In this document: in pieces, positions 1 through 7,330 of the stretch
Position numbering within the stretch: the first letter of the stretch is position 1
How the letters are laid out: each line of letters starts with the position of its first letter
NCBI GenBank assembly: GCA_050700385.1
Contig: JBOHGT010000212.1
Location: forward strand, 1 to 23,606
Direction of reading: 5' to 3'
Source of the DNA: WHSY01 sp050700385
GTDB taxonomy: Bacteria; Actinomycetota; Actinomycetes; Mycobacteriales; Pseudonocardiaceae
Length of the DNA: 23,606 nucleotides
Program-made: the position numbers and the translations under genes
The notes under the pieces: generated by a model
Told to the model about the DNA's origin: nothing
Seen by the model: only the letters and a program-made list of their open reading frames with translations
Database searches by the model: none

Positions 1-297
1 CCGCTCCTCAGACCACCACGGAACGGTCAGCGCCGCTGTGACGATCAGGACGGCGACGAGCACCAAAGCGGCCGAGACAGAGATCGTTTGCTTGCGGCGC
101 CACCGACTAGGCGAGGGGGTCGGGGTCGCCGACTCCATCACCGATCCGACCGACCTTGGCTCGTCGTCAGCGATGGCCTGCGACGCGGTTTCCGTCGGAT
201 TAGCAGTCGCGTCGACGTCCGGAACCGGCTTGCGATCGCGTTGCGTGCCGTTTGCTTGCTGCGCATTCTGAGGAGGTTGCTCTGAGTCTGTGGGCAT
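1..297 (-). CDS. Membrane protein of unknown function, C-terminus cut off by the window edge
   Basis: Reading leftward from an ATG at 297-295, the frame stays open for 99 codons to the window edge, so the C-terminal part is missing. A GGGGGAAAGG purine run just before the ATG is a good ribosome binding site. Residues 1-65 are polar and rich in Pro, Thr, Ala, Gln and acidic residues, with no sign of a fold. Basic residues (WRRK, 66-69) are followed by a hydrophobic segment at about 71-92 and then WWSEER. This predicts a single-pass protein with a disordered cytoplasmic head and an outside domain lying beyond the window. It follows the caspase/WD40 gene in the same direction after 129 bases and could be co-expressed with it, although a promoter-like site lies between them. 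I do not recognise the family. The reading frame and membrane segment are visible; any partnership is inference. Confidence 0.6.
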   Translation of the reverse strand, partial: MPTDSEQPPQNAQQANGTQRDRKPVPDVDATANPTETASQAIADDEPRSVGSVMESATPTPSPSRWRRKQTISVSAALVLVAVLIVTAALTVPWWSEER

Positions 298-316
298 CCT
301 TTCCCCCGTTTCGTTG

Positions 317-343
317 ACCGTGCCTATGAGCACGGTAAGCGTA
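317..343 (-). promoter_or_regulatory. Possible promoter and hairpin/operator before the left-edge membrane gene
   Basis: On the minus strand a TACGCT hexamer (343-338) fits a -10 box. It is followed by a perfect inverted repeat, arms ACCGTGC and GCACGGT around a 6-base loop (336-317), ending 19 bases before the ATG. The repeat would sit at the start of the transcript, as an operator or a leader hairpin. No convincing -35 box is visible. The arms and loop are seen; the role is inference. Confidence 0.35.
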
Positions 344-426
344 GCACGCGGAGCTGCGACACTAACTGGTTTTCGCCGGACGAAGCGTGCTCTGATAGAT
401 CGTCTTCTCGCTGAACGTAGCAGTGG

Positions 427-3400
427 TCACGGGCAGGGTGGATTGTAGGAGAGGTCGGGAAAGTACTGGCCCCACTCGGCGCGGGTGATGGCTGGGCGGA
501 CGATGTCACAGATACGGGCGGCAATGCGGTCTATATCGGTCTCCCATAGACGCACGGTCTGGTCGTGGCTGGTGGTGGCCAGGGTGTGACGGTCAGGACT
601 GAACGCCGCCGAGTGGACGTCATTTGTGTGGCCGACGAGAGGCCCGGCCTTGGATGTGGGGATAAGACGGTCGTTGATGTTCCACAGCCGTGCCGTGTTG
701 TCGAGGCTGATGGTGGCAAGGGTCTTGCCGTCCCGGCTGAAGGCCACACCGAAGACAGGACCCGTGTGGTCAGCGAGAACAGACAACTCGTTGGGGTCGC
801 GAAGGTTGGTGATGTCCCAGAGCCGGGCTGTTGTATCCTGGCTGGTGGCGAGGGTTTTGCCGTCCGGGCTGAACGCCACCGAATAGACGATACCGGTACT
901 TCGGGTGCGGATAGCCAACTTGCCAGGAGAAGTGGGGTTGGTGATGTCCCAGAGCCGAAATGTCCCGTCGACGCTGGATGTGGCGAGGGTTTTGCCGTCC
1001 AGGCTGAACGCCACACTGAGGACATGATGCTCGTGGCCAGCAAGAACAGATAACTCACTGGGGTCGCCACGGTTGGTGATGTCCCAGAGCCGAGCTGTCT
1101 TGTCCTCGCTGGCGGTGGCCACGGTCTGGCCATCGGGACTGAACGCCACACCGAAGACATCGTGCGTATGGGGGAGAACAGACAACTCGGTGGGATTACG
1201 GGGGTTGGTGATGTCCCAGAGCTTGACTTTATCATCGCGGCTGGCGGTGGCCAGGATGGGCTTATGGGGGTTGAATGCCACCGAGCGGACCTGGTCAAGG
1301 TGCTCAACGCGGGCGAGCGGCTCACCGAGGTTAGGTGAGTCGGTGACCTCCCATAGGTAAGCGAAGCGGTTGTGGCTGCCCACGGCGAGGAGACCGCCGT
1401 CTGGGCTGAACGCCGCGGAGCGAACGGCGTCATTGGTTGTGGCCCGGGACACGCGGGCGGGGTCGAGGTCCGCCACGGTGCTGATCAGGGCGCCGCGGGC
1501 TTCGGCTGTGTCTACGAGGCGGAAGGCGGCCAGGCTGAGTTGTGCGGCCAGGTCGGGGTTGATGGTGCGGAGCGCGACGGCCTCGCCGGCCACCTGCCGG
1601 GAGATGCCCGCATTGCGTCCTTGAATGGCATCGTCGCGCGTTTGCAGAGCGTAGCCGGTCGCGGTGGCGGTGAGGAGCACAAGAACGGTAAGACCGACGA
1701 CGAGTTGCCGCAGCCTGCGGGTGCGGCGGCGGGCGGTGTGCTGCTCGTCGCGTTCATGCTGGGTGGAGGCGGACAGGAACTCACGGGTCAGCGGGCTGAG
1801 GTCGGGGTCCGCGGTTTCGGCCCAGTCGCGGACGGCGGCCAGCCGGGGGCCTTGATGGAGGCCAGCAGGATGCCGGCCTTCGCGGTCCCAGGCTTGAGCG
1901 GCGTCGGTGAGCTGCTGATGGATGAGCAGCCCGGCGGGGTCGGCATCGATCCAGCCGCGTAGCCGCGGCCACGCTCGCAGCAGGGCCTCGTGGGTGATCT
2001 CCGCGGCGGTCCGGTCCAGGGTGACCAAGCGGGCGCGGGCGAGCGCGTCGAGAACCAGTTCGGCGGTGGCCGGGTCCGTGGATTCGCGGACGAGTTGGTC
2101 GGGATCGACCCGGCGACGGGTGTCCTCGGTGCCCTCGCCGACCTGAACCATCCGGAGCAGCAGCTGACGGGCGATGTGCTGCCCGGTGTCGTCGAGCTGG
2201 CCGTAGGCGCGCTCGGCGGTGGTGGCGATCGCATGCTGGATACCGCCGGTGGCCTGGTAACCAGCGACCGTCATGGGCATGGTGCGTAGTGTGCGGTTGT
2301 GCCAGGTGGCGCGGAGGGCATGGGCGAGCAGCGGCAGCATACCGGGTGCATGCGTCGCCGCCCCGCCGTTTGAGTGCCCGGCGACGCCGAGGTCGTGCAG
2401 GAGCAGCTCGACCAGGCCGGGTTGCAGGGCAAGTCCCAGCGCGTGGGCGGGTTTCTCGATGCTTGCGTGCAGCTGGTCGGTGTCGAGGGGGCCGAGGAAG
2501 ACCTGGCTGTTCTGGAGTGCCAGCCGGAGCCACGGGTAGTCAGCGCACCGGCTGTAGAAGTCGGCCCGCAGGCCGAGCACCATCAGCGCGGGCGGCTCAC
2601 CGCCGTCCCCAGCTGGCGTGCAGGCTGCGCGCAGAGCGTCGAGGAATATCCCGCGTTCACGCTCATCGCTGCACTGGGTGAACGCTTCCTCGAGCTGGTC
2701 GACCACCACGATGGCCCGCGCACCCGTTCCGTTGTCGCCACCGGCGCGATTCCGCAGCATGCCGCGTAGCGCGTCCGCGAACGCGCAGGGCTCGGCGATG
2801 ATCGCCGAGACGAGAGCGTCAGGGTCCGCGCAGCAGGACAAGGACGCCACCTTCGTGGTCAGCTCCCGGACGGGGTGATCGGTCGGGGTGAGCAACATGC
2901 GGGGCCAGTTCCGCGAGCCCGCCACAGGGAGCACTCCCCGGGCCAACGCCGGCAGCAGCCCAGCCCGCAGCACCGAGGACTTGCCCGCCCCGGACGGTGC
3001 GACCACCACTAGGGGGCCGCCTCCGACCAGATGATCAATCAGACGGTTGGCCAGCTCCTGGACCACGCGTTCCCGGCCGAAGAACCACTGTGCCTCGGCA
3101 GCCGAGAAAGCGGCCATTCCCGGATACGGGCATACGTCCGGCGGCCCCAGGGTCACGACCCCGTCGGCCTCGATCTCATGCTCACCGGGCGCGTCGGGTG
3201 GGCGGTAAGCCGTATTGACTGCAATCACCAGCTCCCCGGCCCGGTCAGCGGCCAGCCGGCGGGGCTTGGGGCAGCCCCGCGCAGGTAGCGCCCTGCACAG
3301 ATGGCGGTAGACGTGATCTAGAGTCACCTGCGCCGGCCCGGTCGGGTCGCCCTCCCACAGCAGCCGGATCACCTCATCGGTGAACGCGGTGTGCGCCTCA

Positions 3401-4047
3401 CCCTCCGGGGCCAGCGCCAGTTCAGTGCCCCCTGCTGAGGTCAGCACGTAGGCACCGCGGATCTCAGCCAGCTCTGTTGCCGCGTCCGGCGGGGTACCCA
3501 GGACCCGCACCGCACGGCCGGAGAAGCAGCAGTCCAGCAACACCACTGTGGTCCAGGCCCGGGTGTCCAGCAGCGAGTTGCGGACCGCCGCATAGGCCGT
3601 CGCGGTGTGCGCCAGCCGGCCGGGCCGGGTGTCGGTCGACCGGGTTGCCAGGTAGAGTTCCCCTCCCGGTCCCAGTAGACCATGCCCCACGAAGCAGACC
3701 AGCAGCATGCGGGTGGCCTGCTCGGCCGCCTCCGCCAGAGCCGTGCCCATCTCCTTCGGATCCGCTGGATCGGCCACGACCTGCACGCCCGTCGTGTCCT
3801 CGCCCTCGCCGACGACCGCGCCGAATCGCGGCCCGAGTCGATCACCAGGGTGGTCCTCGTACGGGACGGCCTGCACCCCGTGCCCCAACTCGAGATCTTC
3901 GACACCCGCGGATTCGTCGCGAGGGTCGATCTCGGCTTCGAGGAAGCCAAAGTCGCCGTCGAGTACGAGGGTATCTGGCACGGCCAGCCCCAGCAGGTGC
4001 CGCGGGACCGGACACGGCTGAACAAGCTCCACGCAGCGGGATGGCAC
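427..4047 (-). CDS. Caspase-like peptidase / nSTAND NTPase / TM / WD40 protein with a replaced N-terminus
   Basis: The long frame encodes 1206 residues. In order: residues 1-86 are antisense to a DUF559-type gene and resemble no caspase sequence. Residues 88-280 are a peptidase C14 (caspase-like) domain with His122 in GHGLLGP and Cys174 in DCCFSG as the likely catalytic pair. Residues 305-760 are an nSTAND NTPase with Walker A GAGKSS (353-358) and Walker B VVVDQLEE (447-454). A membrane segment lies at 781-800 after a basic stretch. Seven WD40 repeats (872-1170) follow, then a short conserved-looking tail. Such fusions are known in actinobacteria and are discussed as stress or conflict sensors in which the propeller senses, the STAND module switches and the caspase cuts. 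Here the first strand and helix of the caspase fold (roughly 60-75 residues) are missing, and no clear ribosome binding site precedes 4047; other in-frame starts include the ATG for Met100. It may be inactive. The start is uncertain; the domain calls are firm. Confidence 0.8.
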   Translation of the reverse strand: MPSRCVELVQPCPVPRHLLGLAVPDTLVLDGDFGFLEAEIDPRDESAGVEDLELGHGVQAVPYEDHPGDRLGPRFGAVVGEGEDTTGVQVVADPADPKEMGTALAEAAEQATRMLLVCFVGHGLLGPGGELYLATRSTDTRPGRLAHTATAYAAVRNSLLDTRAWTTVVLLDCCFSGRAVRVLGTPPDAATELAEIRGAYVLTSAGGTELALAPEGEAHTAFTDEVIRLLWEGDPTGPAQVTLDHVYRHLCRALPARGCPKPRRLAADRAGELVIAVNTAYRPPDAPGEHEIEADGVVTLGPPDVCPYPGMAAFSAAEAQWFFGRERVVQELANRLIDHLVGGGPLVVVAPSGAGKSSVLRAGLLPALARGVLPVAGSRNWPRMLLTPTDHPVRELTTKVASLSCCADPDALVSAIIAEPCAFADALRGMLRNRAGGDNGTGARAIVVVDQLEEAFTQCSDERERGIFLDALRAACTPAGDGGEPPALMVLGLRADFYSRCADYPWLRLALQNSQVFLGPLDTDQLHASIEKPAHALGLALQPGLVELLLHDLGVAGHSNGGAATHAPGMLPLLAHALRATWHNRTLRTMPMTVAGYQATGGIQHAIATTAERAYGQLDDTGQHIARQLLLRMVQVGEGTEDTRRRVDPDQLVRESTDPATAELVLDALARARLVTLDRTAAEITHEALLRAWPRLRGWIDADPAGLLIHQQLTDAAQAWDREGRHPAGLHQGPRLAAVRDWAETADPDLSPLTREFLSASTQHERDEQHTARRRTRRLRQLVVGLTVLVLLTATATGYALQTRDDAIQGRNAGISRQVAGEAVALRTINPDLAAQLSLAAFRLVDTAEARGALISTVADLDPARVSRATTNDAVRSAAFSPDGGLLAVGSHNRFAYLWEVTDSPNLGEPLARVEHLDQVRSVAFNPHKPILATASRDDKVKLWDITNPRNPTELSVLPHTHDVFGVAFSPDGQTVATASEDKTARLWDITNRGDPSELSVLAGHEHHVLSVAFSLDGKTLATSSVDGTFRLWDITNPTSPGKLAIRTRSTGIVYSVAFSPDGKTLATSQDTTARLWDITNLRDPNELSVLADHTGPVFGVAFSRDGKTLATISLDNTARLWNINDRLIPTSKAGPLVGHTNDVHSAAFSPDRHTLATTSHDQTVRLWETDIDRIAARICDIVRPAITRAEWGQYFPDLSYNPPCP
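538..1434 (-). repeat. Seven tandem WD40-coding repeats
   Basis: Seven units of about 40-45 codons recur, each with a VAFSPDG-like strand followed by LATxSxDxTxRLWD. Neighbouring units share DNA phrases such as the GTTGGTGATGTCCCAGAGCC block (plus-strand reading), which points to recent internal duplication or homogenisation. Seven is the usual number for a closed propeller. The fifth unit is one codon short in the LATS-QDTTARLWD strand. Confidence 0.85.
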
Positions 4048-4155
4048 GTCGTGTTCGTGACCGCCGGGCAGCTCCGCACGGACCGAGCGGGAGTCATCGA
4101 GATGGTGCGCGCCGCGCTCCGGCGCGCCGCCAGATCCCCGCGAACAGCGTCATAA
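3787..4155 (+). pseudogene. 3' remnant of a DUF559-type (putative endonuclease) gene
   Basis: The plus frame reads ARRVLALADDRAES, then VARVDLGFEEAKVAVEYEGIWH, then LNKLHAAGWHVVFVTAGQL, ending at a TAA at 4153-4155. This matches the C-terminal half of the DUF559-like proteins common in actinobacteria, whose restriction-endonuclease-like core carries the D-to-E-x-E pattern seen in VDLGFEEAKVAVEYEG. The N-terminal half of the family is absent: upstream of about 3787 the frame continues open but is only antisense to the caspase gene. I therefore read it as a truncated relic created by the same junction that removed the caspase start. Its stop codon lies inside the first operator-like repeat of the next gene. 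The family is recognised from sequence; the nuclease activity is only predicted for the family. Confidence 0.7.
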
Positions 4156-4211
4156 GCACACTCATCGTGGTTCTCATCGGTGTCGATGCCACCATAAGTG
4201 CGCTTATCGTG
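4151..4211 (+). promoter_or_regulatory. Duplicated operator-like sites before the BKACE gene
   Basis: CATAAGCACACTCATCGTG (4151-4169) and CATAAGTGCGCTTATCGTG (4193-4211) are near-identical and 42 bases apart, which is four helical turns. The second contains the dyad ATAAG-N4-CTTAT; the first has the same dyad with one mismatch (CTCAT). The second copy ends seven bases before the ATG at 4218, so a bound protein would block the promoter or start region. No regulator gene is adjacent. The repeats are seen; operator function is inference. Confidence 0.5.
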
Positions 4212-4217
4212 AGGAAC

Positions 4218-5045
4218 ATGAGCGCCACGCTGATCACGGTGGCCCCCACCGGTGCCGAGCACGCCAAGAGCGACGTCCCCGAGCTGCCCGTCACCCTCGA
4301 CGAGCTCGTGGCCACCGCGCGGGCCTGCGAGGCGGCCGGCGCCGCGATGATCCACGTGCACATCCGGGACGACGAGGCGCGCCCCACGCTCGACCTGATC
4401 CGGCTACGCGACACCGTCGCGGCGCTGCGGGCCGCGACGACGCTGGTCGTGCAGCTGTCCACCGGGGGCGCGGTCACCGACGCGGAACCCGACCGGCTGC
4501 GGGTGCTCGACGCGCTGCCCGACTCGGCGAGCTGCACCATGGGCACGGTCAACTTCGGTGACGACGTCTTCGTCAACCGCTGGCAGTTCATCGTCACACT
4601 GCACCAAGCCATGCAGCAGCGCGGCATCGCCCCGGAATACGAGATCTTCGACCTCGGCCAGCTCGCCACCCTTCGCCGGCTACTCGACCAGCACGGGGAA
4701 CCACCCGGCGGGCACGTGCACGTCGACCTGGTGATGGGCGTGCCCGGCGGGATGCCCGGTGACACCGCCACGCTGGTCGCTGCGGTGGCACAGCTTCCGG
4801 AGGGCGCCAGCTTCTCCGCGACCGGCATCGGCCGGGTGCACCTGCCGGTGGCGCTGGCAGCGCTGTCCGCCGGGGGGCACCTGCGGGTCGGGATGGAGGA
4901 CACGCTCTCCTTCGCCCGCGGCGAACGGGTGGCGAGCAACGCGCAGCTCGTGGAGCGGGCGGCGGGTCTGGCCAGCACCGCCCAGCGTCCCCCGATGGGG
5001 TCGGCAGCCGCCCGGGAGATGCTCGGCATCGACGCCGTCGGGTGA
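4218..5045 (+). CDS. 3-keto-5-aminohexanoate cleavage enzyme family protein (BKACE, DUF849)
   Basis: The 275-residue protein has the landmarks of the BKACE family, Zn-dependent TIM-barrel enzymes that cleave a beta-keto acid with acetyl-CoA to give acetoacetate and a CoA thioester. Visible motifs: MIHVHIRDDEA (metal-binding His pair) near residue 45, CTMGTVNFGDD, PEYEIFDLGQL, VDLVMGVPGGMPG, and GGHLRVGMEDTLSF, which carries the conserved glutamate. The length is at the short end of the family (about 270-310). I chose the ATG at 4218 because GAGG precedes it and homology begins at SATLITVAPTGAEH; the frame is open far upstream only as a shadow. The substrate cannot be told from sequence and need not be 3-keto-5-aminohexanoate. 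It lies alone, 53 bases before the RsiG-like gene, behind a pair of dyads that suggest dedicated repression. Confidence 0.88.
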   Translation: MSATLITVAPTGAEHAKSDVPELPVTLDELVATARACEAAGAAMIHVHIRDDEARPTLDLIRLRDTVAALRAATTLVVQLSTGGAVTDAEPDRLRVLDALPDSASCTMGTVNFGDDVFVNRWQFIVTLHQAMQQRGIAPEYEIFDLGQLATLRRLLDQHGEPPGGHVHVDLVMGVPGGMPGDTATLVAAVAQLPEGASFSATGIGRVHLPVALAALSAGGHLRVGMEDTLSFARGERVASNAQLVERAAGLASTAQRPPMGSAAAREMLGIDAVG

Positions 5046-5098
5046 CGCGGGTCCCCAGCTGTTGGCTCCGCACACCCGCATCGAGCAGGATGGCGCTC

Positions 5099-5668
5099 AT
5101 GATCGAGGTCCGGAACGGCGGCCGACGCCGCATCGACCGGGTACTGGCGTCGGCGTTCAGCGACGATCTTGCGCAACTCCCGCTCGCGGAGGTGCGCTCG
5201 CGCCGGGACGATGCCGCCCAGGAGGAGACGGACCTGTCCTACCTGCGCCGGCTGCTGCACGCGCGGATCGACATCGTGCGCGCCGAGCAGTGCCGTCGCC
5301 GCTACGGCGGTGCCGCCTCGGTGGTCGCCGAGCTGGCCGGCATCCTCGCCGCGAACGCCACCGGTCCGGCGACCGGCTCGGGCCGCTACCGGACCCTGGA
5401 ACCCTCCCGCGCCGAGGCGCACCGCCGCAACGTCGAGGCGCTACTCTCCGACGTGGACCTCTCCGACGTGGTGTCGCTGTCCGGCGAGCGGCTCGACGAC
5501 GCGCTGTCCGCCTACCTGGCCGAGGAGCAGTCGGTATCGCAGCGTCGCCGCCAGGTGCAGCGGGTGATGGACCTGCTCAACGCCGAGATCGGCTCGCGTT
5601 ACGCCCGCGGTGACACCTCGGTGGACGACCTGCTCGCCGGCGAGGGTGGGAGAGCCGCCGCCCCGTAG
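5099..5668 (+). CDS. RsiG-like anti-sigma factor (c-di-GMP-binding; 'aerial mycelium formation protein')
   Basis: The 189-residue product is helical and polar. It carries two copies of the RsiG signature E-x3-S-x2-R-x3-Q-x3-D. The second copy is exact (E143, S147, R150, Q154, D158); the first has His in place of Gln (E43, S47, R50, H54, D58). In Streptomyces, RsiG uses these two helices to hold a c-di-GMP dimer and, so armed, to restrain the sporulation sigma factor WhiG. No whiG is present in the window. Start: the frame is open from a GTG at 5042 that overlaps the upstream stop, and there is an ATG at 5090. GAGCAGG at 5083-5089 fits the ATG at 5099 best, and the family-like sequence begins at IEVRNGGRRRIDRVL. 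Family assignment is good; c-di-GMP binding is inferred from the motif. Confidence 0.8.
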   Translation: MIEVRNGGRRRIDRVLASAFSDDLAQLPLAEVRSRRDDAAQEETDLSYLRRLLHARIDIVRAEQCRRRYGGAASVVAELAGILAANATGPATGSGRYRTLEPSRAEAHRRNVEALLSDVDLSDVVSLSGERLDDALSAYLAEEQSVSQRRRQVQRVMDLLNAEIGSRYARGDTSVDDLLAGEGGRAAAP

Positions 5669-5690
5669 TGGCGCCGATTCGGGGGCAGTC

Positions 5691-5849
5691 TCAAGCGCGG
5701 CGACGGGCGCGGAGCAGGGCTCCGACCACGAGCCCGATCAGACCGAGCGCCACGACCACCGCGGCCACCCAGGACACGGGCTCACCGGAGGGCGTGGACA
5801 GCGCCAGGACGGACATATCAGGTGCCAACACGGGACCGGAGTCTGGCAT
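5691..5849 (-). CDS. Small single-pass membrane protein, unknown function
   Basis: The C-terminal 52 codons of an open minus frame encode SWVAAVVVALGLIGLVVGALL at residues 26-46, a clear membrane segment, followed by the basic tail RARRRA. Upstream of the ATG at 5849 the frame is arginine- and proline-rich and lies antisense to DUF3073, so this start is preferred over the longer reading; Met12 is another option. The ribosome binding site is weak (GGTGA, very close). It converges on the RsiG-like gene with 22 bases between stops. I see only the membrane segment and positive-inside tail; the coding status is plausible, not certain. Confidence 0.45.
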   Translation of the reverse strand: MPDSGPVLAPDMSVLALSTPSGEPVSWVAAVVVALGLIGLVVGALLRARRRA

Positions 5850-6035
5850 ATCACCGTGGGTGCCCAGCTGGCGACACCCCGGTCGCCGCGGTCCCACCCG
5901 AGTGACCGGGCCGCTCGTGCCACGTCGCACGTGCCGCGTAAAACGCGGTACGGTGGTGCCAGGAGAGAACCTGTCGAGACGAACGGGGCCGCCGCTTCCC
6001 CCGGCCGCCCCGTCCCTGTGCGAGGGGGTCGAGCC

Positions 6036-6215
6036 ATGGGGCGCGGCCGAGCCAAGGCCAAGCAGACGAAGGTCGCTCGGGAGCTCAAGTACAGCTCCCC
6101 GACCACCGATCTCGAGGCCCTGCAACGCGAGCTGTCCGGTGACGGTGGCAACGGGTCCGAGAGCGACCGGCCCGACGAGTCGTACGACGACGAGTACGAC
6201 GACTACCGCCGTTGA
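6036..6215 (+). CDS. DUF3073 family protein
   Basis: A 59-residue protein starts MGRGRAKAKQTKVARELKYS. This basic head is typical of DUF3073, a small conserved actinobacterial family of unknown function. The middle has TTDLEALQRELSG and the tail is strongly acidic (DESYDDEYDDYRR), so the two ends carry opposite charge. GAGGGGG ends eight bases before the ATG and supports this start; the longer open frame upstream is not family-like. It converges on purM with 35 bases between the two stops. Nucleic-acid binding by the head could be guessed, but nothing in the sequence proves it. Confidence 0.88.
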   Translation: MGRGRAKAKQTKVARELKYSSPTTDLEALQRELSGDGGNGSESDRPDESYDDEYDDYRR

Positions 6216-6250
6216 CACGGCACGCGAAGGGCACGCAGCGGCGCCCCTGA

Positions 6251-7330
6251 TCAGAACCGCGGGTGGTCCCCGCGCAGCACCGCGCGCTCGTCATCGGGGT
6301 TGCCGGCCTTGTGTACCTCGCCGAGCACCCACGCGGGGACGTGCCGTGCGGTGAGCACGGCCCGTGCCCGGTCGACGTCGGCGGGGTCGACCACGGCGAC
6401 CATGCCGACTCCCATGTTGAAGGTGCGCTCCATCTCGGCCCGCTCGACCCTGCCGCGGCGCGCGATGAGCGCGAACTCGGCGGCCGGCGTCCAGGTGCCA
6501 CGGTCGAGCACCGCGACCAGCCCGCGGGGCATCACCCTGGCCAGGTTGCCGGCCAGCCCGCCACCGGTGACGTGCGCGAACGTGCGTACGTCGGTCTCCG
6601 CGGCCACTGCAAGGCAGTCCTTGGCGTAGATCCGGGTCGGCTCGAGCAGCTGCTCGCCCAGCGTGCGGCCGAACTCCTCGACGTGCCCTTCCAGCGGCAT
6701 CCTGACGATGTCGAGCAGCACGTGGCGGGCCAGCGAGTAGCCGTTGGAATGCAGCCCGGAGGAGCCCATCGCGACGACCACGTCGCCCGGCCTGACCCGG
6801 TCCGGACCGAGCACGGAATCCGCCTCGACGACGCCGACGCCGGTCGCGGAGAGGTCGTAGTCGCCGTCGCTCATCATGCCCGGGTGCTCGGCGGTCTCCC
6901 CGCCCAGCAACGCGCAGCCGGCCCGTACGCAGCCCTCGGAAATGCCCCGGACCAGCTCGGCGATGCGCTCTGGGACGACCTCGCCCACCGCGATGTAGTC
7001 CTGCACGAACAGCGGCTCGGCCCCGCACACGACGAGGTCGTCGACGACCATCGCGACGAGGTCGATGCCGATGGTGTCGTGGCGCTCCATCGCCTGCGCG
7101 ATCGCGATCTTGGTGCCCACTCCGTCGGTGGAGCTCGCGAGGACCGGCTCGCGCCAGCGGTCCAGCTTGAGCCGGAACAGCCCGGCGAAGCCGCCGATCC
7201 CGCCGAGCACCTCGGGACGGCGCGCACGCTCGACGATCGGGCGGAGCGCCGCCGCGGCGCGCTCCCCCGCCGCGATGTCGACCCCGGCGGCGGCGTAGGT
7301 GGTGTGCGGGCTGTCGGTCTCGGTCTTCAC
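6251..7330 (-). CDS. purM: Phosphoribosylformylglycinamidine cyclo-ligase (AIR synthetase)
   Basis: PurM closes the imidazole ring: it converts FGAM to AIR with ATP in cytoplasmic de novo purine synthesis. The 359-residue product has the normal family length and the expected order: TYAAAGVDIAAGE, GGIGGFAGLFRL, SSTDGVGTKIAIAQ (nucleotide and metal binding), GIDLVAMVVDDLVVCGAEPLFVQDY, LLGGETAEHPGMM, MGSSGLHSNGYSL, HVTGGGLAGNLARVMP and FNMGVGM. The start is a GTG at 7330 with GGAG about eight bases upstream; family sequence begins almost at once. It is the next gene after purF on the same strand with 78 bases between, so the two are probably cotranscribed, though a TACCCT hexamer in that gap might give some transcription of its own. 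Confidence 0.97.
   Translation of the reverse strand: MKTETDSPHTTYAAAGVDIAAGERAAAALRPIVERARRPEVLGGIGGFAGLFRLKLDRWREPVLASSTDGVGTKIAIAQAMERHDTIGIDLVAMVVDDLVVCGAEPLFVQDYIAVGEVVPERIAELVRGISEGCVRAGCALLGGETAEHPGMMSDGDYDLSATGVGVVEADSVLGPDRVRPGDVVVAMGSSGLHSNGYSLARHVLLDIVRMPLEGHVEEFGRTLGEQLLEPTRIYAKDCLAVAAETDVRTFAHVTGGGLAGNLARVMPRGLVAVLDRGTWTPAAEFALIARRGRVERAEMERTFNMGVGMVAVVDPADVDRARAVLTARHVPAWVLGEVHKAGNPDDERAVLRGDHPRF

Noticed and set aside
538..1434. CRISPR-like or non-coding tandem repeat array
   Set aside because: The periodicity is that of WD40 codons in a continuous reading frame, not direct repeats with unique spacers.
3477..4217. Plus-strand open frame continuing upstream of the BKACE start (522 codons in total)
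   Set aside because: The part before 4218 is Arg/Pro-rich shadow of the caspase and DUF559 sequences; family similarity begins at the ATG at 4218, which has a binding site.
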